From the IMG/VR virus record IMGVR_UViG_3300017991_000037, positions 1 to 37,089 of that record: DNA of 37,089 bases; one strand, given 5' to 3'. Source of the DNA: a virus. The notes under the pieces were generated by a model. The model was not told the origin of the DNA. It saw only the letters and a program-made list of their open reading frames with translations, and searched no databases. Of the stretch, positions 28,618-36,451 are shown in pieces (within the stretch, counting starts at the first letter, position 1; every line of letters starts with the position of its first letter). The position numbers were made by a program, and so were the translations under genes.

Positions 28618-29630
28618 CTCGCCGTCGTCTCCTGCCATTTATCGAACGGAACAACCGGAGCTATCTTCCACTTTCCTGTAACGGGGTCTCGGTATCCCCT
28701 ATCCTCCTCGCCGTACTCCTCCGGCATATCAATGCCTAACTGTCTCCACGTCTTGAGCTTCGGCGCGCTCGTGCATCGGCAATTCGGATGAAGCGGAAGC
28801 GTCGCCTTGTTACCCCACGGGTCGGCTCCGGCGGCCATCTTCTCAATTTCCTCCGGCGTCTTTCCTTCTCGCCTCATACACCAGCGGCAGAGTCTATCGT
28901 CCGGCGTAACTACCCATACCCAGGCCGTCTCTGGATCGCCGTCTATTAAGGCGTCGTTATCCATATACGAAGTTATGCGCCCTAAATGCTGAGCCCTCAT
29001 AACTTCTGTCCTGGCGATAGTTAATGCGCGTGAAGTACCGCTCCTCGGAGACGTGAGATTAGACGATCCGATTACATCAGCCACTCGCGCCGACGCATCT
29101 TGCATTGTCTCCCCATTGATCATGCTTTGTACGAGCTCATCGCGTATGTCGCTTGCCATAGCGTCTGTTATCGCTCCTATACGTTGCGAAAACATAGCGC
29201 CTTGAAAGGGCTCGCTTAACAAAGCTCTGATTGTCTGTTCCGGTAAGATAGGCACTTGCACGCGCATTGCTGGAGGAGTAGCCATATCGAGGCCGTAAGC
29301 CGTTCGCGTTCTGCTTGTCTCGAACTGGCTTATTCCTGCCTTCATAACCTGCTCGCTGGCTTCCCCTTGTAACTGATTCAAACGCTGACGAATACTTGAC
29401 AACAACTGCGCGTTTCGACCCGTTGCCGTCATCTCCGTAAACGTCCATTGATTAGGAGTAGCGAATTGAGACGTTCGAAATAACTCCTCGATCCTCGCCA
29501 TAACGTCATCCTGTGCGCGGCGGTACGCTCCGACGAGACCTCCAACGTCCTCGTTTTCTATACCGCGCATGACGCGCATTGAATGACTCGTTATCCTATC
29601 AATGACCTCTGCTTGAGTCTCGCCGGGCAT
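28614..29630 (-). CDS. Mu gpF/SPP1 gp7-like minor head protein (338 aa)
   Basis: ATG 29630 follows AAAGGAGTAG. The N-terminal 190 residues are helical. The C-terminal signature is clear: ALTIARTEVMRAQHLGRITS, then VVTPDDRLCRWCMRREGKTP and LPLHPNCRCTSAPKL. These form the DR-x-C-x-x-C ... HPNCRC metal-binding region of the Mu gpF / SPP1 gp7 head morphogenesis family. Such proteins are minor capsid components that associate with the portal and enter the head. Position just after the portal region agrees. Confidence 0.88.
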   Translation of the reverse strand: MPGETQAEVIDRITSHSMRVMRGIENEDVGGLVGAYRRAQDDVMARIEELFRTSQFATPNQWTFTEMTATGRNAQLLSSIRQRLNQLQGEASEQVMKAGISQFETSRTRTAYGLDMATPPAMRVQVPILPEQTIRALLSEPFQGAMFSQRIGAITDAMASDIRDELVQSMINGETMQDASARVADVIGSSNLTSPRSGTSRALTIARTEVMRAQHLGRITSYMDNDALIDGDPETAWVWVVTPDDRLCRWCMRREGKTPEEIEKMAAGADPWGNKATLPLHPNCRCTSAPKLKTWRQLGIDMPEEYGEEDRGYRDPVTGKWKIAPVVPFDKWQETTAR

Positions 29631-29631
29631 A

Positions 29632-30078
29632 CTACTCCTTTGCTAAGGGACAATCGCTCGGACGAGAATTAACGCTCGCCTTTGCCGATGGATTAGGATT
29701 AGTACACTTCGGAGGAACGTCTTTCTCGCTTCGCGGGTCTTTGCCGCCATGATAGAAGAATTGGCACTTGCCACAAGTATCGGGGATAGGTGCTTTTGTC
29801 TCCGCGCTAATCTCCGGCTCGTTTAGTCTCGGACACCAGTCGGGATTCATCCCGATCTCTCCGAGCGCTCTTCCCTTTGCCTCGGCGTGAGTACAACAAG
29901 GCTTCGGCTCCTTCGATCGCAGATCGTGATAGCACCATTCACAATCCTGACACATGAACTTGGCCTTCCCTGACTTCTCGCTTCCCTTCGTAGTAGGTGC
30001 AGGAGATTCCTTTGCAATCTCCGGCTTTTCCGTGCTTGATTCAACCTTCTCGCTTTTCTGTTTCTTCTTGGCATTCAT
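29632..30078 (-). CDS. Protein with two tandem Cys-rich CxxC/C-P domains (148 aa)
   Basis: After a Lys/Ser/Pro-rich linker (1-40) come two copies of one pattern. Copy one: C43-x2-C46, C62-T-H (CTHAEAKGRAL), then W-C82-P. Copy two: C102-x2-C105-QFFYHGG, C125-T-N-P, then D-C143-P. The same module occurs once more in the next upstream 56-aa gene. Each probably binds one zinc. ATG 30078 has GGAGCAAAG. Function unknown; it lies between portal and gpF-like genes. Confidence 0.7.
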   Translation of the reverse strand: MNAKKKQKSEKVESSTEKPEIAKESPAPTTKGSEKSGKAKFMCQDCEWCYHDLRSKEPKPCCTHAEAKGRALGEIGMNPDWCPRLNEPEISAETKAPIPDTCGKCQFFYHGGKDPRSEKDVPPKCTNPNPSAKASVNSRPSDCPLAKE

Positions 30079-30094
30079 CTACTTTGCTCCTTTC

Positions 30095-30265
30095 TTACTT
30101 TTTGTTAAACGGACACCACGACGGCATCTTGTCGCCTGCCAACCTCCTCATCCTTCCATCTGGATGAGTGCAAATGTCCGCTCGCTTCTCGTAATCGCGG
30201 AAGCGGAACGAGCATTCCAAGCATGACTTCCTAACTACTTCATTTAACTTCTTCACCTTACCCAT
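30095..30265 (-). CDS. Small zinc-binding protein, same module as next gene (56 aa)
   Basis: ATG 30265 behind AAGGAGGAGC. Cysteines C15-x2-C18 (CLECSFRFRD), C32-T-H-P-D and W-C51-P-F reproduce the spacing of the two domains in the neighbouring 148-aa protein. The Cys-His-Cys arrangement suggests a zinc site. It is directly after the portal gene. The two genes look like products of tandem duplication and domain fusion. Confidence 0.72.
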   Translation of the reverse strand: MGKVKKLNEVVRKSCLECSFRFRDYEKRADICTHPDGRMRRLAGDKMPSWCPFNKK

Positions 30266-30274
30266 CGCTCCTCC

Positions 30275-32155
30275 TTACTTTGTTTTCGCCTGCTGTTTGT
30301 AATCCCCCTTATCAAGAGACGATCCGGCTTTCGGCGTCTCCTCCGGCTTAGTGGCTCCGAGTCCACTCGCCGATAACGTCGCTTGATCGAACATCTGGAT
30401 CGCTTGACTTTCGCCTTCCTCCCTCACGTCCTCCATCTCCTTGTCATAGTCATAGGTCGTAACGCCCAGCTCTTTGGCTGTCATCTCGCTGGCGCGCCTA
30501 TGAGAAAACATCCTACCTGCGAACGCGGAGAATATGTCTTTTATCTTCGCGGTTCTATCTTCGGTGAGTATCTCCGGATGGATCACTTCAAAGCCGGTAT
30601 CCGTTGGCTCGGTGATAGCTTGGCCCAGGACTAACGCCTTCGCTTCGGCGAACAGTCCTTTCCAGTCGCGCTCCATGATAGCTCTTTTGATCGTAGCAAG
30701 AGACGCTCGTCTTATTTGCTCCTTTGGAACTTCGCCCTTCTTAATCCCGAACGCGATCACTCTATCCGCTATCTCGGAGACGTAGACCTCGTTAATCTGC
30801 TGGCGCGTGTCGATCTCCTTGTATACCGGCTCGGCTTTGCTTATCGCCGTAGCCTGAGTTGACGCCGCGCCTCCTACTCCGAGTATCTCCGGAGATACCC
30901 CGACGCCTGTCGCTATTACGCTCCGCAACTGCTCGCCGACATTATCGGTTGCGCTCCCTGCGCTCGAAACGGTAGGCGTCATGTATGTCGTATCCACCGA
31001 CTCGTTTTCAACAATCATCGCGCCGGGAGGCGGTATTGTAGTCAAGTCGGTATCGTTAATAATAGCCGAAACGTCAGTGTCGCTCCCCTGCACCTTTTTC
31101 TTTATCGCCCAGCTCTCCTCGATCTGCGCCTTTGTCACGCGAGCGTTAAGCCAGTCCTTGAACCTCTTGAGATCCGTCAATACGGGGAATAGGTCGGAAC
31201 GCCCTCGCTTCTCGCCGGCGGCACAGTTGACCTTAACGTGCAACATCTCCGAGGCGGGAATATCGTTGATAATATACTCCATCGCCTTCTCGCCCTTTTT
31301 CTTGCCGTAAAGTAGCTGATACTGCGTCGGATATTGCTGATGATAATAATAAACCTTTTCGATGTCAGTCGGCTCCGTTACTACTTCCCACACGGTAGAT
31401 GGATCAATCTGTTGCATCCTCAACCGCCCTTGCTCCTCGATAAGCCGAGTCATCACTTCGCCACCCCACGTCAGTTGATCATTGTCGCTTCTGTTCTTTG
31501 ACGTGAAGTCTACTTCTTTGGCCCATCTATCCCAATAATCCTGACACTTCGCGTTGCTGAAAATCAGCTTAACGCCTTTGCCGATAGTGTAATTTGTCTT
31601 TATCCGTACTACCTGCTTGGCGAGAGGATTGTGGTTCTTGGCCTCAAAGCACTTCGCGTGCATATCGAGATAGTCGTGTAAATATAACTGCTTGCTATAC
31701 GGGCCTCCCATGATGGGATAGAATTCGTTGTTCGGCGGGGTAGCTCTTTGGCCTCCGGTTGAATCGCCGTAGTCTCCTGTCAAAAAGTAGTCAAAGTTAA
31801 AACTCTCTCGAAGTTTCTTTACCCCTTGAGATTCTAACACGGAAACGGGCATTGATTCTATTACCTTGCTCGTCTTATACTCCTCGCTCTGAATCAATAC
31901 CTGAAACGCCTCTTTGTTAGGAACCCACTCACGCCTGACTTTTACTTCCCCGCTATTCGCGTTTCGCGTGAGTATGGCAACCCATCCTCTGACTTCGTTA
32001 TGCTCTTCGAGTTTAATCGCGGATCGCTTCCTGTACTCCGACGCTTCAGTTATGCACCGGAACTGCTCCTCGGTGGTATCCTTCGCTGGAAGGATTATCT
32101 TGCTGTGTTTTATCTTGCCTCTTACCTTCCCGTCATTCTTGACCGTTGCCTTCAT
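30275..32155 (-). CDS. Portal protein (626 aa)
   Basis: A large protein directly downstream of the terminase, with typical portal features. These include a wing/clip region (YDYLDM-type LYLHDYLDMHAKCFEAKNHN, VVRIKTNYTIGKGVKLIFSN), RMQQIDPSTVWEVVTEPTDI, and SEMLHVKVNCAAGEKRGRSD with the R-G-x-S-x-L-x-P-V-L pattern. The long stem/crown helices follow (DWLNARVTKAQIEESWAIKK). The C-terminal 90 residues are polar (SGLGATKPEETPKAGSSLDK). The G-R-S-D-L-F-P-V-L segment is the most telling motif. Start ATG 32155 overlaps the preceding gene by 23 bases. Confidence 0.85.
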   Translation of the reverse strand: MKATVKNDGKVRGKIKHSKIILPAKDTTEEQFRCITEASEYRKRSAIKLEEHNEVRGWVAILTRNANSGEVKVRREWVPNKEAFQVLIQSEEYKTSKVIESMPVSVLESQGVKKLRESFNFDYFLTGDYGDSTGGQRATPPNNEFYPIMGGPYSKQLYLHDYLDMHAKCFEAKNHNPLAKQVVRIKTNYTIGKGVKLIFSNAKCQDYWDRWAKEVDFTSKNRSDNDQLTWGGEVMTRLIEEQGRLRMQQIDPSTVWEVVTEPTDIEKVYYYHQQYPTQYQLLYGKKKGEKAMEYIINDIPASEMLHVKVNCAAGEKRGRSDLFPVLTDLKRFKDWLNARVTKAQIEESWAIKKKVQGSDTDVSAIINDTDLTTIPPPGAMIVENESVDTTYMTPTVSSAGSATDNVGEQLRSVIATGVGVSPEILGVGGAASTQATAISKAEPVYKEIDTRQQINEVYVSEIADRVIAFGIKKGEVPKEQIRRASLATIKRAIMERDWKGLFAEAKALVLGQAITEPTDTGFEVIHPEILTEDRTAKIKDIFSAFAGRMFSHRRASEMTAKELGVTTYDYDKEMEDVREEGESQAIQMFDQATLSASGLGATKPEETPKAGSSLDKGDYKQQAKTK

Positions 32156-32378
32156 CGACGACCTTCCTCTCGTTTAGTTTCTTTTCCCACGCCTCACGCC
32201 ACTCCTCGAAAAATGTCCGACGATAAAGAACTCTCGATGTCACGCCTTCTATCTTCTCGCTCGGTAACGGCTTGCGGTTCATTTCAAGAGCCTGCTTCTC
32301 CATCAGGAATATCAGCATGCTCTCTATCCGCGCTAACCGCTCGTGATTAATCTGCCGCAAAGTCTTATTTTCAGTCAT
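32133..32378 (-). CDS. Small helical protein between terminase and portal (81 aa)
   Basis: ATG 32378 lies within the end of the tiny membrane protein gene, behind GAGAGGAAC. The product is helical and charged (LRQINHERLARIESMLIFLM, EEWREAWEKKLNERKVVDEG). It overlaps the portal start by 23 bases. Not recognised. Similar short coiled-coil proteins at this place in other phages have no agreed role. Confidence 0.62.
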   Translation of the reverse strand: MTENKTLRQINHERLARIESMLIFLMEKQALEMNRKPLPSEKIEGVTSRVLYRRTFFEEWREAWEKKLNERKVVDEGNGQE

Positions 32379-32466
32379 CGTTCCTCTCGTCCATTAATTC
32401 ACTGATAGTAACATACAATAGAATACCCGCCACTATCAACGCCGAAAGCATGATCACTTCTTTCAT
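32371..32466 (-). CDS. Tiny single-pass membrane protein (31 aa)
   Basis: ATG 32466 overlaps the terminase TGA (ATGA) and the frame ends at TGA 32371, overlapping the next gene. The product MKEVIMLSALIVAGILLYVT then ISELMDERNDD is one hydrophobic helix with an acidic tail. GGTGAGG serves as SD. Supported by overlaps on both sides; function unknown. Confidence 0.55.
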   Translation of the reverse strand: MKEVIMLSALIVAGILLYVTISELMDERNDD

Positions 32467-34112
32467 CGCCTCACCATTACGCTAATCGGCTTCCTGTTAG
32501 ATACAACCTTATGCAAGGGCCGACCTACTCCCACCTTATCGGCCATATGAAAGCAAACTCCCGCAGCGGCGTCGGATATGTCTTTGCTTCCGAACGTCGG
32601 CTTGACGACCTTCCGGCCGTCGTGTAATTCGAGTCCTCGGCACTCCGCGAGAAGCTCGGGATTATTATAAGTGTCAAACTGTCCGAGATTAACGAACGAT
32701 AGGAACGTGTCATATGGGCCGAGGTTTCTATCAACCGACAATGTGTCCGCCTCGATCCCTTTCGCTTCGAGTATCTGAAGGCTATCTTTGCTTTGCCATC
32801 CGTCATAAGTTACCTTTCGCAGTCTAAACCCCAACTGTCGCATTAGGAGTATTATACCACGAATCTTCTCGAAGTTAATCTTTTTTTCGTCTACCGCGAT
32901 TATTTTCAGGACGTAATCGAGCACCGCTTTTGTCCTATATGCCGACCAGTGGCCCATGCCTATACCTGCCGCGCATCTCGTCTCAGCCAAGTCTATATGC
33001 ATGAAATAATCGCTTGACCTCTCCGGCTTAAACCAGTCATGCCATACCTTCGGGTATCCCTGATCGTCGAATATCCTGACCGGGCAACTCATATCACTCT
33101 CGGCCATTATATCCCGCAACTGCTCATAATTGAAATACGGGTCTTTCGCCGCGCTCGGTATCGCCGCAAAATCTCTCCTCGCTAAGTGCTTGTTCTTATC
33201 CCATGACGCCTTGAGCTCTATCGGGACATTCATGTTTATCCCTTCATCGAAAAACGTTTGGCCCGACCACTTCACTCCTCGCTTGTAATATTCCTTGGCC
33301 TCCCATAGCGTCCTATGTTTTGCGAATAGTCGCGGATTAGTCTCTGCTTCTTGGGCCTTGCGGACGGTAAAATCTCCCTCATGTTGTGGGTTACTGATTA
33401 TTACGATTAACCCGTTATCTCCGAACCTTGACTCCCTGCGCCGGACGATTGCGTTATATATTTTCGCGACCTGATCGCTGGCCTGCTGGCTGGTATTGAC
33501 GCCAGGCTGCTTCATATAGCTGGCCTCATCTATCACGGCGCAGAAAAGGTTATACCCCAAAGGACACGACTCGCTCGAGCTCCCCGGCAAGATATATTGC
33601 CCCTTCCTGAATTTTAGCTTGCTCTTAACCCTCGGATCGGGCGCGTTCATTCCGGTAAACCACGGACTGTTATTTATCCTCGCGCTTATCTCCCCGAAAA
33701 CTACGTCCCGCGCTTGTAACTCCGTAGTGGCCGTGTTCATGTATGCTATCTTTGAACCTCTCGCCAATCCCCAGTAGCTTATCGGGTCTTTGAGGCATAG
33801 GTTGAGATACAGTTGATAGACAAGAATAATCCCTGACTTGAACGACTTGCCCGCTCCAATGGCTTGGAGCAATACCGCTTCGTTATATGATTTTGAGAAT
33901 AGCTCCCTTAAATCATCAACTACGCTCGGCCATACCTCGTCTCGCCTTAGCGCTAAATAGCTATCGTCGAAAATAAACGTCTCTATGTCGGTGGGTATCT
34001 CCTCGAAGTCTCCCCATCCTGGATTATACCTCGCCGCCAGTTTCCTTCGGGCCGACTCCGTAATCTCGGAGTAGACGCTCATCAAACTTTTTCCGCTCTC
34101 CGTTTCCTGCAT
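32463..34112 (-). CDS. terL: Terminase large subunit (549 aa)
   Basis: The packaging ATPase-nuclease. The Walker A is a variant, QAIGAGKS at 83-90, with Walker B LFCAVIDEAS around 189-198 and a coupling-type SNPQHEGD. The nuclease half has D in MHIDLAETR, D in VTYDGWQS and the last acidic site in SKDISDAAAG, the usual RNase H-like triad. Length is normal for TerL. It overlaps the small subunit by 89 bases at ATG 34112; ATG 34082 (residue 11) is possible. The headful versus cos mechanism cannot be decided, though a circularly closing assembly fits headful packaging. Confidence 0.9.
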   Translation of the reverse strand: MQETESGKSLMSVYSEITESARRKLAARYNPGWGDFEEIPTDIETFIFDDSYLALRRDEVWPSVVDDLRELFSKSYNEAVLLQAIGAGKSFKSGIILVYQLYLNLCLKDPISYWGLARGSKIAYMNTATTELQARDVVFGEISARINNSPWFTGMNAPDPRVKSKLKFRKGQYILPGSSSESCPLGYNLFCAVIDEASYMKQPGVNTSQQASDQVAKIYNAIVRRRESRFGDNGLIVIISNPQHEGDFTVRKAQEAETNPRLFAKHRTLWEAKEYYKRGVKWSGQTFFDEGINMNVPIELKASWDKNKHLARRDFAAIPSAAKDPYFNYEQLRDIMAESDMSCPVRIFDDQGYPKVWHDWFKPERSSDYFMHIDLAETRCAAGIGMGHWSAYRTKAVLDYVLKIIAVDEKKINFEKIRGIILLMRQLGFRLRKVTYDGWQSKDSLQILEAKGIEADTLSVDRNLGPYDTFLSFVNLGQFDTYNNPELLAECRGLELHDGRKVVKPTFGSKDISDAAAGVCFHMADKVGVGRPLHKVVSNRKPISVMVRR

Positions 34113-34584
34113 TGTTCACCATGTTCACTACTGCTTGGAATTGACCTATTTGAACCGTCGGCCTGTCCCCTTCGTTCATCCCTAAAGCTTCTCGCTCTAT
34201 CGCGATCCCCGTCCTTATCGCGCTTATGGTATCCGCCGCGCTCATCTTTCGCACCCTTGATAAATGCTTCCCGCCCTTATCCTGTAGCCTTACCCCTAAC
34301 TTCTCGTGCCTCTCAATCGCCGCCATCCGCTTCTCGGCGTTTAATATGGCTATCCTATCCTCACTTAAATTTAATAATTCTTTTAATCTGCTCGTCCACT
34401 TTTGCTTTGAACTCATTATAGCTATCGTGCCATAGTTTAGTTCGTTCTTCTCGCAAAAATCTCTTAAACTCCCGTATTTCCCGTTTAACGTCCCTTCGAA
34501 ATAGTCTACTCGGAGCTTGTCATAGTTTAACTTCTTCCTATGACCTCGCGGCTTGATGGGTTTTTTACCGTTGCCTTCTGTCAT
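34024..34584 (-). CDS. terS: Terminase small subunit candidate (186 aa)
   Basis: Directly upstream of terL and overlapping it. The N-terminus is basic and helix-turn-helix-like (NYDKLRVDYFEGTLNGKYGS, LRDFCEKNELNYGTIAIMSS), suited to binding the packaging site. A helical oligomerisation part follows (ELLNLSEDRIAILNAEKRMA, AADTISAIRTGIAIEREALG) and a tail. ATG 34584 lies only six bases after a perfect TATAAT, and no SD at normal distance precedes it (GAGGAG is 18 bases away), so it may be read from a leaderless mRNA. Confidence 0.78.
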   Translation of the reverse strand: MTEGNGKKPIKPRGHRKKLNYDKLRVDYFEGTLNGKYGSLRDFCEKNELNYGTIAIMSSKQKWTSRLKELLNLSEDRIAILNAEKRMAAIERHEKLGVRLQDKGGKHLSRVRKMSAADTISAIRTGIAIEREALGMNEGDRPTVQIGQFQAVVNMVNNAGNGERKKFDERLLRDYGVGPKETGGEV

Positions 34585-34590
34585 GGGTTT

Positions 34591-34596
34591 ATTATA
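34591..34596 (-). promoter_or_regulatory. Candidate late promoter -10 (TATAAT)
   Basis: A perfect TATAAT on the minus strand, six bases before the terS ATG, in the only gap between early and late blocks (34585-34624). The -35 region is weak (TTTATT at 17-base spacing). A phage-encoded activator or sigma switch would be needed for strong late use; the box could also be chance. Confidence 0.35.
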
Positions 34597-34624
34597 CTAC
34601 TACTCCTCGCCGAAATAAAGTTTT

Positions 34625-34750
34625 TTATCCTATCGGCACTCTGTTTCCGCACTTACAACACACCCACCACCAGCCTTCATTGCCATCATAATATTTTGAC
34701 CACTCAGCCGGATCATCGTTTCCGCATTTGTGGCATTTCAATGGTGGCAT
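34625..34750 (-). CDS. Tiny zinc-ribbon protein (41 aa)
   Basis: ATG 34750 overlaps the upstream TAA (TAATG), with GGGAGAGAAA as SD. C6-x2-C9 and C31-x2-C34 (CHKCGNDDPAEW and VCCKCGNRVPIG) make a complete zinc ribbon in 41 residues with three consecutive Trp before the second knuckle. It is the last gene before terS. Function unknown. Confidence 0.72.
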   Translation of the reverse strand: MPPLKCHKCGNDDPAEWSKYYDGNEGWWWVCCKCGNRVPIG

Positions 34751-34905
34751 TATTTCTCTCCCATGTCTTTGTATATATCCTCATTCTCAATCTCAAGTAT
34801 CTCGATGTCACGCTCCATCCTCTTGATTTTGTCTCGCAACTGGTGTATCTTCGCGCGGTTCTTGATAAATTGCTTTCTCAATGCCTCTCGTGTTGTTGGG
34901 TTCAT
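34750..34905 (-). CDS. Small coiled-coil protein (51 aa)
   Basis: ATG 34905 follows the cassette SD GGCAAGGAGGGA. The protein is one continuous charged helix with heptad spacing (IKNRAKIHQLRDKIKRMERD, IEILEIENEDIYKDMG), so a coiled-coil dimer is likely. The frame is open further upstream, but only through cassette sequence reading ALRGKEGI, so the internal ATG with its SD is the start. Confidence 0.7.
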   Translation of the reverse strand: MNPTTREALRKQFIKNRAKIHQLRDKIKRMERDIEILEIENEDIYKDMGEK

Positions 34906-34931
34906 TATTCCCTCCTTGCCTCGTAGGGCGG
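34902..34931 (-). repeat. Gene-junction cassette copy 2
   Basis: Minus strand: CCGCCCTACGAGGCAAGGAG then GGAATAATG. It follows the methylase stop (34932) and ends at the ATG of the coiled-coil gene. Unlike the others, the upstream protein does not use the LRGKEG reading frame here because its stop comes just before it. Confidence 0.85.
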
Positions 34932-35582
34932 TTAGAATAATACTTCTTGGCGGCAACGATTGGCTGCTATCTCACAATATTTTTCCTCAAGCTCAATACC
35001 AATGGCCTTCCGGCCCAAGTCTTTCGCGGCCCTCAAAGTAGTTCCAGAGCCACAAAAGGGGTCGAGAATAATGCCCAGCTCGGGACAAGCTCTTTCAATC
35101 AACCAAGTGGCCCACCTCAATGGCTTTGGACATGGATGCCCGTTCTTGCCCATAACTTCATTGTTAATCACTGAAAAGTAATCGTGCATCTGAACGCCTG
35201 GATTCTTTCCGTAAACCAGCATCGGTTCCCAGTCATTAAACCCAACAAAAGCATGGTGACCAGGGCTACCCTTATACCAGCAAATCAACCAGTCGGGAGG
35301 ATAGTTCTGATATATCCACGGCAGCGCTTTTATTCGGCAACAGGGTAGGATGCTCATTGTTGCCACAGACTTAATGAGCGGTAGTATATCTGACATTAAT
35401 CTAAACCAGTTTTCCTCGGTATCGTCATAACTGGCATACTCTATACCAACCCCATACGGCGGGTCAGTCAGCATCAAGTCCACCGTCGGCAGCAACGGCA
35501 ATATCTCCCGGCAGTCCCCGTGCGCTATTGCAACGGAGCCGTCGGAGTAATACCAGTCAATGCCAGCGGGCGGCCAGGTCAT
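34932..35582 (-). CDS. DNA methyltransferase, beta-type amino MTase (216 aa)
   Basis: Catalytic motif IV DPPY at 40-43 comes before the SAM-binding motif I DPFCGSGTT at 174-182, the order of beta-class adenine-N6 or cytosine-N4 methyltransferases. Further parts include HPCPKPLRWATWLIE and GIELEEKYCEIA. No separate target recognition domain is evident at 216 aa, so recognition lies in the 50-140 region. There is no cognate restriction gene, so it is a solitary phage enzyme, likely protecting DNA or altering expression. ATG 35582 overlaps the TGA of the radical SAM gene within a junction cassette. Confidence 0.85.
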   Translation of the reverse strand: MTWPPAGIDWYYSDGSVAIAHGDCREILPLLPTVDLMLTDPPYGVGIEYASYDDTEENWFRLMSDILPLIKSVATMSILPCCRIKALPWIYQNYPPDWLICWYKGSPGHHAFVGFNDWEPMLVYGKNPGVQMHDYFSVINNEVMGKNGHPCPKPLRWATWLIERACPELGIILDPFCGSGTTLRAAKDLGRKAIGIELEEKYCEIAANRCRQEVLF

Positions 35583-35607
35583 TCCCCCTCCTTGCCCCGT
35601 AGGGCGG
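35579..35607 (-). repeat. Gene-junction cassette copy 3
   Basis: Minus strand: CCGCCCTACGGGGCAAGGAG then GGGGAATGA. It encodes TALRGKEGE plus stop of the radical SAM protein and the SD plus ATG of the methylase gene. Confidence 0.88.
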
Positions 35608-36406
35608 TTATTTTAGTCCTAATTATTGCCGGTCTGCTCCATTCTCGCGCCAATCGCTTCCACGCTTTCAATCGTTCTCCATTCGCCCCTACCCCGTCAT
35701 ACAGTTGCGCGAAAGGCATAGCCCCGGCCATCAGCGTTCTATTCAGTCTGGCCGTTGCCGCTTCCATCGTTTCATCGAATCCGATCAGAACATAGCACCG
35801 CACCTTGTCTTGCGACAATCCGGCCTCCCGCAACAAGTGTATTCCTCGTAGCGATAATTTCTCCCGTTGTCCATCGTTGGCCGTCCATACATCCAGCGGT
35901 TTAAGTCGCGCTATCATCTCGGCTTTGCGCCTGGTGATATAGCATCCGTCCAGCCCCCCTAAAAACCTGACTTGCTTTTGCCCCGCCAACATTTCAAACA
36001 CCCGCTCCTGGTGCGCTTCGCTACACGCCAAGATGTTATTGTCCTGCAAAATATTCCCCTCGGTAATCGGCAATTCCCTGATTCCGCCCTCGCGCCGCCA
36101 CACATAGCAGAACGGGCAACGATGCGGACACCCTCGACTAGTATGGACTATCCCTTTTTTCACGAACCTCCCCGGCTCAAAGCGATCACCACCGTCGGCT
36201 CCGAAGGCGGGGCCGCCAATTTCAACGTTCTCGGAATATGCCAGCCACATAGATTGCAACCGCAATGATTCGTTAATATCCCCGGTGAACACAACGGATA
36301 TTTCCACTAGGTCGTAGTCCCTCGGCGTGAATAAATCAGGCGCACCGACAACCGCTTCGTCTGGTGTCTGACTAGTCCGCCTGGGCACTACCAGCAATCG
36401 CTTCAT
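35579..36406 (-). CDS. Radical SAM enzyme (275 aa)
   Basis: The canonical 4Fe-4S motif C93-x3-C97-x2-C100 sits in TSRGCPHRCPFCYVWRREGG. Downstream blocks (ITEGNILQDNNILACSEAHQ, KQVRFLGGLDGCYITRRKAE, KVRCYVLIGFDETMEAATAR, GAMPFAQLYDGVGANG) complete the barrel of a family I recall in phages and environmental bacteria, often called Fe-S oxidoreductase, with unknown substrate. The N-terminal 85 residues (PRDYDLVEISVVFTGDINES) look like a small B12-type or Rossmann-like segment. Next to a DNA methylase, a nucleic-acid modification is a fair guess, not shown. It ends with the shared LRGKEGE tail. Confidence 0.85.
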   Translation of the reverse strand: MKRLLVVPRRTSQTPDEAVVGAPDLFTPRDYDLVEISVVFTGDINESLRLQSMWLAYSENVEIGGPAFGADGGDRFEPGRFVKKGIVHTSRGCPHRCPFCYVWRREGGIRELPITEGNILQDNNILACSEAHQERVFEMLAGQKQVRFLGGLDGCYITRRKAEMIARLKPLDVWTANDGQREKLSLRGIHLLREAGLSQDKVRCYVLIGFDETMEAATARLNRTLMAGAMPFAQLYDGVGANGERLKAWKRLAREWSRPAIIRTKITALRGKEGE

Positions 36407-36426
36407 TTTCGCTCCGCCTTGCTCAT
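36403..36426 (-). CDS. Seven-codon coupling ORF before the radical SAM gene
   Basis: ATG 36426 overlaps the TGA of the 95-aa gene at a junction cassette and reads MSKAERK before TGA 36403, which overlaps the radical SAM ATG (AAAATGAAG). It has the good cassette SD, while the radical SAM start has only AAGGCGGAG within this mini-ORF. It may translationally couple the two genes or be the remnant of a gene replaced by the radical SAM gene. Confidence 0.4.
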   Translation of the reverse strand: MSKAERK

Positions 36427-36451
36427 CTCCCCTCCTTGCCCCGTAGGGCGG
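36423..36451 (-). repeat. Gene-junction cassette copy 4
   Basis: Minus strand: CCGCCCTACGGGGCAAGGAG then GGGAGATGA. Encodes AALRGKEGR plus stop of the 95-aa protein and the SD/ATG of the seven-codon ORF before the radical SAM gene. Confidence 0.88.

Noticed and set aside
34750-34956. Longer version of the coiled-coil protein starting at 34956
   Set aside because: The extra residues are the junction cassette read in frame; the ATG at 34905 has the cassette SD and correct spacing.
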